A DNA stretch of 64,000 bases from Orbus hercynius (GTDB taxonomy: Bacteria > Pseudomonadota > Gammaproteobacteria > Enterobacterales > Orbaceae), in the NCBI RefSeq assembly GCF_003634275.1, contig NZ_RBWY01000001.1, forward strand, positions 186,001 to 250,000. The letters are read 5' to 3'. Of the stretch, positions 17,828-28,057 are shown one piece after another (position 1 is the stretch's first letter; each line of letters starts with the position of its first letter). The notes beneath the pieces are model-generated. The model made no database searches, was not told the origin of the DNA, and saw only the letters and a program-made list of their open reading frames with translations. Made by a program: the position numbers and the translations under genes.

Positions 17828-18122
17828 AGCTATTTGTCTCTTCACACTTTTAATTCATCATTTATGCTTATCGTTGAAAAAACGTATCATTATTACAAAC
17901 TATTTTCTCTAGCGTATTTTAAAATTTTCTCGTTATTGCTGTTATTGGCTTTAATATAATAGGTTTGTTACGCAGCTAAATTGGCTATCACTCAAGTGCT
18001 TATATTTTATCGATTGGATTAGTCTAAGCGTCATATTGATGATTGCTTAGTGTGATCAATTAATATTCAATGATTAAACACGACGCATAAATAACAAGAG
18101 TATTTATTAACTCAGGAGGCAT

Positions 18123-18141
18123 GAGGGAGTTTTACTCCCTC
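18123..18141 (-). terminator. terminator hairpin after bamD
   Basis: GAGGGAG and CTCCCTC pair around a 5-base loop, 15 bases past the bamD stop. The T tract after it is weak on the minus strand. Confidence 0.5.
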
Positions 18142-18156
18142 TAATTTTTAACTACA

Positions 18157-18936
18157 TTAGAAAATCCATAAGAAGGGTTTATCATCGTCAAACGGTGAGC
18201 TAACATTACTCAAGTTTGCTTCTATAAGCTGGTTGGTTTTATTCGCTTCTTCTGTTAACCCTAATTGGTTATAGGCATCACGCATTAATAATAGCGCATG
18301 TTTAGTCGCATCGGTATCAGGGAAGGTTTGTAGCATCCCATCAACACGATTAACCACGGCCACATAGGCACCTCGATCAGTGTAATATTTAGCCACTTTT
18401 AATTGATATTTGGCTAAACGATTTTTTAGAAATACTAAACGTTTTTCTGCATCATAACTGTAAGGACTATTAGGGAAATTCAGAATTAAATAATTGAAGT
18501 CTTTAAAAGCAGCTTGCGCAAATGCGGTATCCCGATCCGATCGATCAACATTGAACCACCCTTGGATTTGATTATCATCTTGAGCCATGTTAGCAAGTCC
18601 ACGCATATAAATGACCCAATCGACATTAGGACTTGTTGGATTGAGTTTTAAAAAGCGGTCGATAGATGCTACAGCAAGTGGTAAGTCACCTGATTTATAA
18701 TAGGCATAAATTAAATCAAGTTGAACTTGCTGTGAGTATGGGCCAAAGGGATATGCTTTATCGAGTTCTTCTAAAATTGTAATTGTTGAACGAATATTGC
18801 CGCTTTGTAATTCCTGATCTGCTTTGGCGTAGAGTTCTGATTCTGGTACATTTTCCACATCGGGCTTGGAGGCCGTACAGCCGATTAATAAACCCGTTAT
18901 TACTGCGATAAAAGAATATTTAAGATATAATTTCAT
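18157..18936 (-). CDS. bamD: outer-membrane assembly lipoprotein BamD
   Basis: BamD is the essential lipoprotein partner of BamA in the machine that inserts outer-membrane beta-barrels. A lipoprotein signal with lipobox LLIGC (Cys20) is followed by five TPR-like helix pairs, including [18 protein letters not shown] and [13 protein letters not shown]. 259 residues versus 245 in E. coli. It is divergent from rluD-pgeF, the same arrangement as in E. coli. Confidence 0.96.
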   Translation of the reverse strand: MKLYLKYSFIAVITGLLIGCTASKPDVENVPESELYAKADQELQSGNIRSTITILEELDKAYPFGPYSQQVQLDLIYAYYKSGDLPLAVASIDRFLKLNPTSPNVDWVIYMRGLANMAQDDNQIQGWFNVDRSDRDTAFAQAAFKDFNYLILNFPNSPYSYDAEKRLVFLKNRLAKYQLKVAKYYTDRGAYVAVVNRVDGMLQTFPDTDATKHALLLMRDAYNQLGLTEEANKTNQLIEANLSNVSSPFDDDKPFLWIF

Positions 18937-19106
18937 TCAATCATTAATCCATTAGTATGTATTTTAAAATCTTGGCATCAAGTTTTAGATAAACTTTTAT
19001 GTCAGAAATGCAAAATAAACATTAACCCATTTAAGTGTATATGATACTCTAATTTATCATAGCTTAAAACACTCAAGAGTGAAAACTCCTCATAGTATAG
19101 ATAATT

Positions 19107-20096
19107 ATGTCAAATAGCACACTACAAAAAATAGAATTAATTGCAGATATTGAGCAACATCAATTAGGCATGCGATTAGATCAGGCTCTTGCTGAGATAT
19201 TTTCTCAGTACTCTCGCTCACGAATTAAAGACTGGATTGTCAATGGTTACGTTAAAGTTAACGATGTTGTCGTCGATAAGCCCAAAGAACGTGTATTAGG
19301 AGGAGAACATATTGTTCTAACCGCATTGATTGAGGAAGAGACCAATCATCAAGCACAGCCAATTTCACTCAATATTGTTTATGAAGATGATGATATTTTA
19401 GTGATTAATAAACCACGTGATTTAGTTGTTCACCCTGGTGCGGGTAATCCAAACGGTACAATATTAAATGCCTTGCTGTATCATTATCCACAAATCGCAA
19501 CCGTCCCACGAGCTGGTATTGTGCACCGTTTAGATAAAGATACAACCGGTTTGATGGTTGTCGCTAAAACAATAGAGGCACAAACTCGTTTAGTTGAGTC
19601 ACTTCAATTACGGGAGATTACCCGTGAATATGAGGCGGTGATTATGGGGATTATCACTGCGGGCGGAAAAGTGGATCAGCCGATTACTCGTCATCCAACT
19701 AAACGAACACATATGGCTGTATTTCCAACGGGTAAGCCGGCGGTAACGCATTATCGTGTGATGGAAAAATACCGTGCTCATACCCGATTACGTTTACGTC
19801 TTGAAACCGGGCGAACTCACCAAATTCGTGTCCATATGGCGCATATTGCACATCCTTTAATTGGTGATCCGTTATATGGTGGTAGACCAAGACCGCCGAA
19901 AGGTGCGTCCGAAGCGTTTATTCATGTTTTACGTGATTTTGATCGTCAAGCACTACATGCAACGATGTTAAGATTATTCCATCCTATTAGTGGTGAGCAG
20001 ATGGAATGGCATGCGCCAATTCCCGATGATATGATGCAATTAATCAAAGTCTTACAAGAAGATACGCGCTTGCATCAAGATGAAATTGACTGGTAG
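19107..20096 (+). CDS. rluD: 23S rRNA pseudouridine synthase RluD
   Basis: RluD makes pseudouridines 1911, 1915 and 1917 in helix 69 of 23S rRNA. An N-terminal S4 domain (about 17-75, RLDQALAEIFSQYSRSRIKDW) precedes the catalytic domain with HRLDKDTTG (catalytic Asp near 145) and RTHQIRVHMAH. 329 residues, close to the 326 of E. coli. pgeF follows 10 bases after the stop. Confidence 0.97.
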   Translation: MSNSTLQKIELIADIEQHQLGMRLDQALAEIFSQYSRSRIKDWIVNGYVKVNDVVVDKPKERVLGGEHIVLTALIEEETNHQAQPISLNIVYEDDDILVINKPRDLVVHPGAGNPNGTILNALLYHYPQIATVPRAGIVHRLDKDTTGLMVVAKTIEAQTRLVESLQLREITREYEAVIMGIITAGGKVDQPITRHPTKRTHMAVFPTGKPAVTHYRVMEKYRAHTRLRLRLETGRTHQIRVHMAHIAHPLIGDPLYGGRPRPPKGASEAFIHVLRDFDRQALHATMLRLFHPISGEQMEWHAPIPDDMMQLIKVLQEDTRLHQDEIDW

Positions 20097-20106
20097 AAGA
20101 AACGAG

Positions 20107-20838
20107 ATGAAGGTGATTTATCCGAGTTGGCCTGTGCCTACCCATGTGCATGCTCTGACGACTACGCGTCAGGGCGGCATTAGCCAATCACCTTACGACT
20201 TTCTGAATTTAGGGATTCACGTTGGCGATGATCTTAATCGGGTCATTCACAACCGTCAATTGTTGAGCTCTGCCTTGTCATTGCCAAATGAGCCGGTATG
20301 GCTCAATCAAATACATAGTACTAAAGTACTTGATTTAGCCAATTACCAACTCACAGATGCGGATGGTTCATACAGTAATCAAGCAAAGTCAGTGAGTGCC
20401 GTATTGACTGCTGATTGTTTGCCTGTCTTATTTTGCTCAAAGCAAGGTGATGAAATTGCAACCGCCCATGCTGGGTGGCGTGGTTTATGTAATGGTATTT
20501 TAGAAAATACGGTGCGTCATTTTAACTGTTCCGCGTCGCAGATTATGGCTTGGCTTGGTCCAGCTATTGGCCCGAAGCGATTTGAAGTAGGTCAAGAGGT
20601 GAAAAATCAGTTTGTCGATTATGATGCTGATGCTATAAAGGCATTTGTACTCATTAATGCTAGCGAGCAAAAATATCTTGCGGATCTTTATTTACTTGCG
20701 CGGCAACGTTTGCAATCAGTGGGTATCCGCCAGATTTATGGTGGGGATTACTGTACTTACACACAAAGCGAATTATTTTATTCCTACCGGCGTGAACAAC
20801 AGACCGGTAGAATGGCATCGCTCATTTGGTTCGACTAG
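20107..20838 (+). CDS. pgeF: purine nucleoside phosphorylase / peptidoglycan editing factor PgeF (YfiH)
   Basis: A member of the DUF152/laccase-domain family; E. coli YfiH removes misincorporated L-Ser from UDP-MurNAc, and relatives act on adenosine. 243 residues, equal to E. coli. Metal ligands lie in TADCLPVLF and HAGWRGL; LGPAIGP and TGRMASLIW are also conserved. The frame is open back into rluD, but the ATG at 20107 matches the family N-terminus (IYPSWPVPTHVHALTTTRQG). Co-transcribed with rluD as in E. coli. Confidence 0.95.
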   Translation: MKVIYPSWPVPTHVHALTTTRQGGISQSPYDFLNLGIHVGDDLNRVIHNRQLLSSALSLPNEPVWLNQIHSTKVLDLANYQLTDADGSYSNQAKSVSAVLTADCLPVLFCSKQGDEIATAHAGWRGLCNGILENTVRHFNCSASQIMAWLGPAIGPKRFEVGQEVKNQFVDYDADAIKAFVLINASEQKYLADLYLLARQRLQSVGIRQIYGGDYCTYTQSELFYSYRREQQTGRMASLIWFD

Positions 20839-21261
20839 TTAAAGGGTTTTTCCTTTTAATAGTACGTTGGCAATCAGTGTGGAGATAAATGTCCCGCCAA
20901 TACTGATTAACGCGATAAGCATCGCGATGAACACAGTCTCATCGTCAGCGAACGCCGTTATTATTCCCACTATCAAGCTATAAATGAAATAAATGATACA
21001 ACCCAGCGTTGGCAGTAGCCACAGCATTTTCGCCTTAGAACGTTTTAGAGATAAAGCACCATAGAGAATACCGGTAATTAAGGCCGGAATAAACGTCACA
21101 ATATAGGCGATAGTGACAAATAGCTGAAAGTCTTTTGCTTTAAAATAAAAACTAGCATTGTCTTGCAGGCTTAAGAATAGATAGGCGAAAGTGCCATTAA
21201 AAATTGGACTAATAATAAAAAATAACAGTAATGATAAAAGGATATAGTAATATTTTTTCAA
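20839..21261 (-). CDS. small four-span membrane protein of unknown function
   Basis: 140 residues with about four hydrophobic helices (roughly 5-30, 48-70, 79-103 and 110-135) and a basic loop SLKRSKAK after the second. I do not recognise the family. It is the last gene after hemW on this strand, 44 bases further on, and its stop is directly adjacent to the stop of convergent pgeF, so no terminator separates them. Confidence 0.7.
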   Translation of the reverse strand: MKKYYYILLSLLLFFIISPIFNGTFAYLFLSLQDNASFYFKAKDFQLFVTIAYIVTFIPALITGILYGALSLKRSKAKMLWLLPTLGCIIYFIYSLIVGIITAFADDETVFIAMLIALISIGGTFISTLIANVLLKGKTL

Positions 21262-21305
21262 GGTAATAGTCCTATTAACGTTATAAATGAAACGATTATA
21301 TCGAG

Positions 21306-22433
21306 TTACAAAAATAGCTCTAGTAGCGAATTAAGAAATAATTTACCATGCGGCGTTAAATACCAATAATGGTTATCTTCAGTGATATAACCTTTTTGTA
21401 TAGCTTGTTCAATTGGCCGCTCGACAGTCTGAATTGGCAGTTGTGTCCGTTGCTCAAAACGCGCTTTAGGCGCTGCTTCAAATAGGCGAAATTGATTCAT
21501 AAAAAACTCAAAAGGCAGTTCATCTTGCGGAACAATATAGGATTTTTCTAAGTATCGTCCGGTCATATAACCTTTTGGGTGGCGTGTTTTTATCGTACGC
21601 ATAATGCGCCCATCGGGCTGGGTGAGCTTACCGTGTGCACCACAACCGATACCTAAATAATCACCAAAGCGCCAGTAATTAAGGTTATGTTGGCATTGAA
21701 AACCGGCTTTTGCATAAGCGGATGTTTCATATTGCTCATAACCATTTGTGGTTAATAATTGATGACCTTGTTGATAAATATCCCACAAAGCATCTTCATC
21801 AGGCAATTTGGGTGGTTTTGAACCAAAGAGCGTATTAGGCTCAATGGTGAGTTGATACCAAGATAGGTGTGGTGGTGATAGCGCAACCGCTTGGCTAAGA
21901 TCTGATAAAGCATCAGCTAATGACTGCGTGGGTAAACCGTGCATCAAATCAAGGTTAAAACTGCGCAAAGGCAATGATTGTGCTAGCTGTGCGGCTTTAA
22001 TTGCATCATTGGGATTATGCACGCGACCAAGCTGAACTAACTTATCGGCTTGAAAACTTTGCACACCAATTGAAATACGATTAATACCTGCATCAAGATA
22101 ACCGACAAAATAGCTAGCATCGGCTGAATTAGGATTGGCTTCTAGCGTAATTTCGGCATTGTCTTCAAAATCAATATAAGAGCGGATGGTAGTTAATAAA
22201 TGTGCAATGAGTTCCGACGAAAAAAGACTCGGTGTACCACCGCCAATAAAAATGGAGTGGATGGCACGGCCAAGGCTCAATGGCAAATCATGCCGTAAGT
22301 CAGCGAGTAGATGCTCAATATACGCTTCATAAGGTGGCGTTTGCTTAATGTTATGTGAATTAAAGTCACAATAGGGGCATTTTTGCACACACCAAGGCAT
22401 ATGAATATAGAGGCTTAACGGAATTACGCTCAT
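21306..22433 (-). CDS. hemW: haem chaperone HemW (radical SAM)
   Basis: HemW binds haem and hands it to membrane proteins; it is related to HemN but lacks coproporphyrinogen oxidase activity. The cluster cysteines lie in MPWCVQKCPYCDFNSH, almost identical to E. coli HemW, and the HNLNYW segment is present. 375 residues (E. coli 378). A GTG one codon earlier is possible; both starts follow the ttcA stop immediately, so translation is coupled. Confidence 0.95.
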   Translation of the reverse strand: MSVIPLSLYIHMPWCVQKCPYCDFNSHNIKQTPPYEAYIEHLLADLRHDLPLSLGRAIHSIFIGGGTPSLFSSELIAHLLTTIRSYIDFEDNAEITLEANPNSADASYFVGYLDAGINRISIGVQSFQADKLVQLGRVHNPNDAIKAAQLAQSLPLRSFNLDLMHGLPTQSLADALSDLSQAVALSPPHLSWYQLTIEPNTLFGSKPPKLPDEDALWDIYQQGHQLLTTNGYEQYETSAYAKAGFQCQHNLNYWRFGDYLGIGCGAHGKLTQPDGRIMRTIKTRHPKGYMTGRYLEKSYIVPQDELPFEFFMNQFRLFEAAPKARFEQRTQLPIQTVERPIEQAIQKGYITEDNHYWYLTPHGKLFLNSLLELFL

Positions 22434-22436
22434 CAC

Positions 22437-23330
22437 TTAATTGACTTCTTGCCATAAAATCATATTTTGTTCCTCAATATTTGAAGCATCAAAACTGACT
22501 GCCGGTATCTCTTCACGATCAAACGCGAGATCGCCACCGTTAACAATAGTATCGCCTTTTTTAATGGCTTTAAAATCAAAGAGATTCGTATCACAAAGAT
22601 GAGATAGCGTAATGTTTTGTGTGGCACGAAACATCGTCTCAATCCGGCCTGGAAATTTTTTATCCCAATCATTGAGCATCTCTTTAATCACTTGACGTTG
22701 CAAGTTAGGTTGAGAGCCGCAAAGATTACAAGGAATGATTGGGAAGTTTTTTAATTGTGCATAAGCACTAATATCTTTCTCTTTGCAATAGGCTAATGGC
22801 CTAATAACAATGTGTTCACCGGTATCATTCATTAGCTTGGGCGGCATCGCTTTTATTTTGCCACCATAAAACATATTTAAAAATAAGGTTTCTAAAATGT
22901 CATCTCGGTGATGGCCCAGTGCGATTTTAGTTGCCCCCAATTCGGTTGCGGTGCGGTATAAGATGCCTCTTCTCAAGCGTGAGCAGAGTGAACAAGTTGT
23001 TTTGCCTTCAGGCACTTTTTCTTTCACAATACCATAGGTATTCTCTTCCACAATCTTATATTCCACGCCCAATGATTGCAAGTATTGTGGCAATATATGA
23101 TCAGGGAAGCCGGGTTGTTTTTGATCAAGATTGACGGCGATTAAATCAAAATGAACGGGCGCGCTCATTTTCAAATTCATTAAAATATCAAGCAGCGTAT
23201 AGCTATCTTTGCCGCCTGATAAGCAGACCATAATACGATCGCCTTCTTCAATCATATTGAAATCAGCGATCGCTTCACCAACTTGTCGTCTTAAACGTTT
23301 ATGTAATTTATTTTGATTATAAACTTTCAT
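22437..23330 (-). CDS. ttcA: tRNA 2-thiocytidine synthase TtcA
   Basis: TtcA adds sulfur to cytidine 32 of certain tRNAs using an iron-sulfur cluster. The ATP-binding PP-loop is [11 protein letters not shown] (near residue 38) and the two cluster pairs are CSLC and CNLC. 297 residues (E. coli 311). It lies between lpxT and hemW on one strand, with 10 bases to lpxT. With TusA at 16.6 kb it adds to the tRNA sulfur genes in the window. Confidence 0.95.
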   Translation of the reverse strand: MKVYNQNKLHKRLRRQVGEAIADFNMIEEGDRIMVCLSGGKDSYTLLDILMNLKMSAPVHFDLIAVNLDQKQPGFPDHILPQYLQSLGVEYKIVEENTYGIVKEKVPEGKTTCSLCSRLRRGILYRTATELGATKIALGHHRDDILETLFLNMFYGGKIKAMPPKLMNDTGEHIVIRPLAYCKEKDISAYAQLKNFPIIPCNLCGSQPNLQRQVIKEMLNDWDKKFPGRIETMFRATQNITLSHLCDTNLFDFKAIKKGDTIVNGGDLAFDREEIPAVSFDASNIEEQNMILWQEVN

Positions 23331-23340
23331 GTCACTTATT

Positions 23341-24063
23341 TTATGATGGAGTGTTAAAAAAACGTTTTGGCATAAAACGTAATAAAACGTTAGCTAAGTA
23401 ATCACTGGCCGGCGTTATTAAGAACCAGCTGAGTACAATACTGGTAATGGCTAATGAACCGACATAGACATCAGTAAACCAGTGTGCACCAGCAATAATA
23501 CGTGGTGCTGAAAAAATAACTACAACGATAGCTGATTGAATAAACGCTTTTAAGCCAAAATAGCGCCACATAAATGCGGCAAAAATCATTAACATCATAC
23601 CATGATCACCCGGAAAACTGTCCCCTGATGCATCTTTGGTGCCGAAATGGGTCAGTTTAGAGATACGATTGACGGGTTCAAATTGTTCAAAGTAGAGCGT
23701 TGGGCTTTCATGTGCAATGGGGATAAAACGACCCCATTGCTTGATGCAAACAGCCATGATAAGCATCATTAAACCAATAACAATCATTCTTCGTTTATTT
23801 GCATTGTTCTGCTTATGAAAATAGCAAAAGTACAACAGCGCCATGGCTAAAAATGAGACAATATCAAAGCTGCGGTGATTCGTTATAGCAATAAGATAGA
23901 GAAAACCTTGATGGCTACCATCTAAAAACTGATTAAAATAATGGAATACATCGGAATCAATATTGAACCAAAAACCCTGACGATAGGTATAGTATTGACT
24001 GAATAATAGCACAATACCAAAGACGTTCCATAAGAGGATCTGCGTTAATTTTTTTTTCATCAT
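23341..24063 (-). CDS. lpxT: lipid A 1-diphosphate synthase LpxT (PAP2 family)
   Basis: LpxT moves a phosphate from undecaprenyl diphosphate to lipid A at the periplasmic face of the inner membrane. 240 residues with about six membrane helices; the phosphatase motifs are [15 protein letters not shown] and [14 protein letters not shown], both close to E. coli LpxT (YeiU). efpL lies directly upstream; in E. coli lpxT and efpL are in the same map region, so this looks like a compacted ancestral group. Confidence 0.92.
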   Translation of the reverse strand: MMKKKLTQILLWNVFGIVLLFSQYYTYRQGFWFNIDSDVFHYFNQFLDGSHQGFLYLIAITNHRSFDIVSFLAMALLYFCYFHKQNNANKRRMIVIGLMMLIMAVCIKQWGRFIPIAHESPTLYFEQFEPVNRISKLTHFGTKDASGDSFPGDHGMMLMIFAAFMWRYFGLKAFIQSAIVVVIFSAPRIIAGAHWFTDVYVGSLAITSIVLSWFLITPASDYLANVLLRFMPKRFFNTPS

Positions 24064-24078
24064 CTACACTCAATAAAA

Positions 24079-24651
24079 TTAATCAGCTCGGCTCATATAG
24101 CGGCGCTCTGCGACGTGAATTTTAATTTTTTCGCCATTATCAATATATTCTGGTACTTGCACAGTTAAACCGGTTGTCAACGTAGCGGGTTTACTGCGTG
24201 CACTGGCAGATGCCCCTTTGATACCTGGATTGGTTTCAACAATTTCCAGTTCTACGGTTTGTGGAAGTTCAAGGGCGATGATTTGTCCATCAACAGTTAA
24301 CACATGTATGCCAGGAATACCGCCTTCAGGAATAAACAGTAATTCATCTTCGATTTGTTCTTGTTTAAATGAATAAGGTGTAAAGTCTTCATCATCCATA
24401 AAAACATATTCATCGCCATCAATATAGGAGAAGGTGACAGGGCGACGATTAAGTTCGATAGTCTCTAAAATATCATCGCCTTTAAAACGCTCTTCAACTT
24501 TTAAACCGGTTTTTACATCTGCAAAACGCATTTTATAGAGAGTACTTGCGCCACGGGCACTTGGGCTTTGTACTTCAACATCTTTAACAAGTAATAATTT
24601 GCCGTTATAAGCGATTGCATCGCCACGCTTAACTTCGTTTGCCTTTGCCAT
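24079..24651 (-). CDS. efpL: elongation factor P-like protein EfpL (YeiP)
   Basis: EfpL is the EF-P paralogue that relieves ribosome stalling at proline-rich motifs without lysine modification. 190 residues in three beta domains; the tip reads SPSARGAS with Arg33 where EF-P has its modified lysine, which identifies EfpL rather than EF-P. The ending ERRYMSRAD is nearly the E. coli YeiP one. First gene of the efpL-lpxT-ttcA-hemW run. Confidence 0.95.
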   Translation of the reverse strand: MAKANEVKRGDAIAYNGKLLLVKDVEVQSPSARGASTLYKMRFADVKTGLKVEERFKGDDILETIELNRRPVTFSYIDGDEYVFMDDEDFTPYSFKQEQIEDELLFIPEGGIPGIHVLTVDGQIIALELPQTVELEIVETNPGIKGASASARSKPATLTTGLTVQVPEYIDNGEKIKIHVAERRYMSRAD

Positions 24652-24674
24652 AATTTTGTACCTAATTGTAATAT

Positions 24675-24699
24675 GCTAAAATAAGCTCGCTATTTTAGC
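24675..24699. promoter_or_regulatory. inverted repeat between efpL and yeiW
   Basis: Nine-base arms GCTAAAATA and TATTTTAGC enclose 7 bases. It lies 24-48 bases before the efpL start and 49 bases before the divergent yeiW start, so it may be an operator or a leader hairpin for efpL. No known regulator site matches. Confidence 0.4.
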
Positions 24700-24747
24700 G
24701 CTATCTTGCTATTGTCACCAGCAAATTTATTGAATAAGGCATGAGTT

Positions 24748-25014
24748 GTGAATTGTGGTTTTCAATGTCGAGAAAATTGTGGTGCCTGCTGCGTAGTGCC
24801 ATCTATTTCCAGTTCAATTCCAGGAATGCCAAATGGTAAACTTGCTGGCGAGCCTTGTGTTCAGCTCGATAACCAACACCGTTGTTTACTGTTTGGTAAA
24901 ACATCAAGACCAACAGTATGCGTTCGATTACAACCTAATCAGGAAATGTGCGGTAATAATCGACAAGACGCTGTTGATTATCTACAAAATCTAGAAAAAC
25001 AGACTCAACCTTAA
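24748..25014 (+). CDS. yeiW: cysteine-cluster protein YeiW
   Basis: 88 residues with nine cysteines, most in CGFQCRENCGACC and later CVQL, RCLLF, TVCVRL and EMCGN, a likely metal-binding set of the YkgJ/zinc-iron chelating family. The match to E. coli YeiW is close (NCGACC, PSISSSIPGMPNGK). The start is GTG with AAGG 8 bases upstream; an in-frame TGA shortly before it rules out a longer form, and the nearby ATG at 24741 is out of frame. Function unknown. In E. coli it also lies near yeiP. Confidence 0.88.
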   Translation: MNCGFQCRENCGACCVVPSISSSIPGMPNGKLAGEPCVQLDNQHRCLLFGKTSRPTVCVRLQPNQEMCGNNRQDAVDYLQNLEKQTQP

Positions 25015-25113
25015 ATAATTTTAATATAAGATAAGTTTTATTAGAATTATTTATCTCGCATCCGCTTTTTTTTGTTAAACTTCCCACAAATTTATTTTTA
25101 TTAACATTTTAAT

Positions 25114-26613
25114 ATGCAAAATACTCTTAAACGTGATCTTAAAGCGCGTCATCTTACGATGATTGCAATCGGTGGCTCGATCGGAACGGGCTTATTTGTT
25201 GGTTCAGGCGCAACAATCGCCCAAGCAGGCCCTGCTGGTGCATTACTGTGTTATGTGATTATTGGACTGATGGTTTACTTTTTAATGACAAGTCTTGGTG
25301 AGCTCGCTGCTTATCTTCCCGTATCGGGGACCTTTGCCACCTATGGTGCTCGTTATGTCGATGAATCATTCGGTTTCGCAATTGGCTGGAATTATTGGTA
25401 TAACTGGGCAATTACCGTTGCCGTCGACTTGGTTGCCGCTCAACTTGTTATTTCTTATTGGTTAGATTCTGGTAGTTATAGTTGGCTGTGGAGTTTGTTA
25501 TTTTTAAGTCTGATTTTTGCCTTAAACTATATTTCAGTAAAAGGATTTGGTGAGGCTGAATTTTGGTTTGCACTCATTAAAGTTGTCACTGTTATTGTAT
25601 TTATCATACTCGGCGTAGCCATGATTGCAGATATCTTTTTGAATTGGTTCAATCATGCGACCTTAGTGCAAGTCGATGGCGTGACAACAGTTGTCTCTAA
25701 TGCCCCTAGTCCATGGCAAAATTGGCAAATTGGTGATGCGCCTTTTGTTGGGGGATTTGCTTCGATGATTGGCGTAGCGATGATTGTTGGATTTTCATTT
25801 CAGGGGACTGAGCTTATCGGCATTGCAGCGGGTGAATCAGAGGAGCCAGAAAAGAACATTCCTAAATCAATGAAACAGGTTTTTTGGCGTATTTTACTAT
25901 TTTATGTATTAGCTATTTTTGTGGTTAGTTTAATTATTCCTTATACCGATCCATTGTTATTACGTAATGATGAAGCTGATATTAGTGTAAGTCCTTTTAC
26001 GTTGGTATTTGAAAATTCCGGCTTACTCTTTGCTGCAGCGCTGATGAATGCCGTGATTTTAACCTCAGTCTTATCTGCGGGTAACTCAGGTATGTACGCC
26101 TCAACTCGTATGCTTTATGCACTAGCAAAAGAAGGTAAAGCACCAAGAATTTTTGCACGTTTATCTAAATCGGGTGTGCCAAGAATGGCCTTATTCGCCA
26201 CAACTTGTGTTGCTATGCTCTGTTTTCTCACCTCAATGTTTGAAGATAAACGTGTTTATCTTTGGTTACTGAACTTATCAGGTATGACGGGCTTTATTGC
26301 TTGGTTAGGTATCGCAATCAGTCATTATCGCTTTAGAAAGGGATATATTGCACAAGGGTTGGATATTCAACAATTACCCTATCGTTCAAGCTTATTTCCA
26401 TTTGGACCAATATTTGCGTTTGTGCTTTGTTTAATTATTACGCTTGGACAGAATTATGAAGCATTTTTACAAGATCAGATTGATTGGAATGGCGCAATTG
26501 CAACCTATATTGGTATTCCAATGTTCTTATTGATTATGCTCGGTTACAAGCTAGTTAAACGTACAAAGTGGGTGAAGTATCAAGATATGGATTTTAGTCG
26601 CATTAAACCCTAG
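25114..26613 (+). CDS. lysP: lysine-specific permease LysP
   Basis: A 12-helix amino-acid/polyamine/organocation transporter importing lysine with protons; in E. coli it also senses lysine for CadC. 499 residues (E. coli 489), with near-identical blocks ARHLTMIAIGGSIGTGLF, FSFQGTELIGIAAGESEEP and SAGNSGMYASTRMLY. A short insert sits near residues 185-200 between helices 5 and 6. The 99-base leader is too short for a lysine riboswitch, and the ribosome site is weak. Confidence 0.95.
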   Translation: MQNTLKRDLKARHLTMIAIGGSIGTGLFVGSGATIAQAGPAGALLCYVIIGLMVYFLMTSLGELAAYLPVSGTFATYGARYVDESFGFAIGWNYWYNWAITVAVDLVAAQLVISYWLDSGSYSWLWSLLFLSLIFALNYISVKGFGEAEFWFALIKVVTVIVFIILGVAMIADIFLNWFNHATLVQVDGVTTVVSNAPSPWQNWQIGDAPFVGGFASMIGVAMIVGFSFQGTELIGIAAGESEEPEKNIPKSMKQVFWRILLFYVLAIFVVSLIIPYTDPLLLRNDEADISVSPFTLVFENSGLLFAAALMNAVILTSVLSAGNSGMYASTRMLYALAKEGKAPRIFARLSKSGVPRMALFATTCVAMLCFLTSMFEDKRVYLWLLNLSGMTGFIAWLGIAISHYRFRKGYIAQGLDIQQLPYRSSLFPFGPIFAFVLCLIITLGQNYEAFLQDQIDWNGAIATYIGIPMFLLIMLGYKLVKRTKWVKYQDMDFSRIKP

Positions 26614-26642
26614 TTAGACTAAGTTGTTCATTAAGATAACAA

Positions 26643-26666
26643 GTATCGCGCTGCGCTGCGCGATAC
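26643..26666. terminator. GC-rich hairpin between lysP and infA
   Basis: Perfect 9-base arms GTATCGCGC and GCGCGATAC with a TGCGCT loop stand out in AT-rich DNA between two convergent genes. Neither side has a long T run, so termination may be weak or the hairpin may only protect transcript ends. Confidence 0.55.
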
Positions 26667-26699
26667 AGTATCACTGAATATAGGGAAAGTAGAAGAATA

Positions 26700-26939
<240 letters not shown>

Positions 26940-27098
26940 TTACTAAAAGTGCTAAATTTACCTACATACAAGATCTTGCTGATTTAGTATGTACCAGTCT
27001 TTCCAAATGATAAATAGCGACAAAATGATGCCCAAAAAATTGCCAGATGTAAAGTGGTTTCTATGATTTTAGCGAATTAAGTTTACTTTAGCTAAGAT

Positions 27099-27154
27099 AC
27101 TGTTCGTTTTTTAACAATATACTTTGGGGCTATTGTAACACATCAACGAACAGT
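27099..27154. repeat. nested inverted repeat between infA and prmA
   Basis: Outer arms ACTGTTCGTT and AACGAACAGT (10 bases each) enclose inner arms ACAATA (27114-27119) and TATTGT (27131-27136). Both genes read leftward, so the element lies 3' of prmA and 5' of infA. It could end prmA transcripts or fold in an infA leader. Confidence 0.55.
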
Positions 27155-27172
27155 TTATTAGCAACTTTGGTA

Positions 27173-28057
27173 CTATTGGTACTTTTTGCCAGTAATACGA
27201 CACCACTCTTCTTGCGTTGAGATAGGGTCAAGATCAAAATGAGTTTGGTAAGCCTTACAAACTCTGTCTGACTGATTCTCTAAAATTCCAGATAACCCGA
27301 GTAAGCCAGAAGGCTTGATTAGAATACGAATATTGGGTTCTAATTCAGTTAAAGGACCGGCTAAGATATTAGCAACAACAACATCGGCTAATAGGTGATC
27401 AGGAATATCCTTTGCTAGATAAAGTGCAAGTTTCTCGCTGACGTTATTGCGCTGGGCATTATCGCGGCTCGCTTGCAGGGCTTGTGGATCGATATCAATA
27501 CCGATTGCGGCTTTAGCACCGAGTTTTAATGCTGCGATAGCCAGAATCCCTGAGCCACAGCCATAATCAATAATCGTTTTACCTTGTAAGTCTAAACTGT
27601 CTAGCCATGCTAAGCACAGCGCCGTTGTTGGATGCGTTCCTGTGCCAAAAGCCAGCCCAGGATCAAGCATAACGTTGACTGCATTGGGATCGGGAATTTC
27701 ACGCCAGCTTGGGCAAATCCAGAGTCGCTGACCAAATTGCATTGGGTGAAAATCATCCATCCATTCACGTTCCCAATCTTTATCTTCAAGCTGTTCGATT
27801 TTATAGTGCAGATTATCATTAAATAATGGTGATAATTTTAAGACTTCAATGAGCTGCTCGGTATTGGTTTCAGCCTCATATAAACCAATTACATCAGTAT
27901 TACCCCATAAACGGGTTTCACCCGGCAATGGTTCAAATACTGGCGTATCGTAGGTATCTTGAAAAGTCACCGACACTGCGCCACTCTCTTCGAGTAAATC
28001 ACTCAACGGCTCGGCAAGTTCATAGGTTGTGTTAATTTTGAGTTGGATCCAAGGCAT
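27173..28057 (-). CDS. prmA: ribosomal protein L11 methyltransferase PrmA
   Basis: PrmA trimethylates L11 with S-adenosylmethionine. 294 residues (E. coli 293): N-terminal L11-binding domain to about 100, then the methyltransferase fold with [18 protein letters not shown] as SAM loop and [10 protein letters not shown] as motif IV. Its ATG overlaps the panF stop by one base (TAATG), so translation is coupled, and the yhdT-panF-prmA order is that of E. coli. Confidence 0.97.
   Translation of the reverse strand: MPWIQLKINTTYELAEPLSDLLEESGAVSVTFQDTYDTPVFEPLPGETRLWGNTDVIGLYEAETNTEQLIEVLKLSPLFNDNLHYKIEQLEDKDWEREWMDDFHPMQFGQRLWICPSWREIPDPNAVNVMLDPGLAFGTGTHPTTALCLAWLDSLDLQGKTIIDYGCGSGILAIAALKLGAKAAIGIDIDPQALQASRDNAQRNNVSEKLALYLAKDIPDHLLADVVVANILAGPLTELEPNIRILIKPSGLLGLSGILENQSDRVCKAYQTHFDLDPISTQEEWCRITGKKYQ

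Larger units (their letters stand above)
17761..18156. other. 396-base gap between the Sel1 gene and bamD
   Basis: AT-rich, with no open frame that looks coding and no RNA gene recognised. It holds the Sel1 promoter at its left end and the bamD terminator at its right end; the middle 250 bases show no structure I can name. Confidence 0.5.

Noticed and set aside
23931-24063. Shorter lpxT start at the second Met
   Set aside because: Two adjacent Met codons (24061-24063 and 24058-24060) are both possible; the difference of one residue does not matter.
25015-25113. Lysine riboswitch before lysP
   Set aside because: The gap is only 99 bases and lacks the conserved stems of that riboswitch; it is too short.
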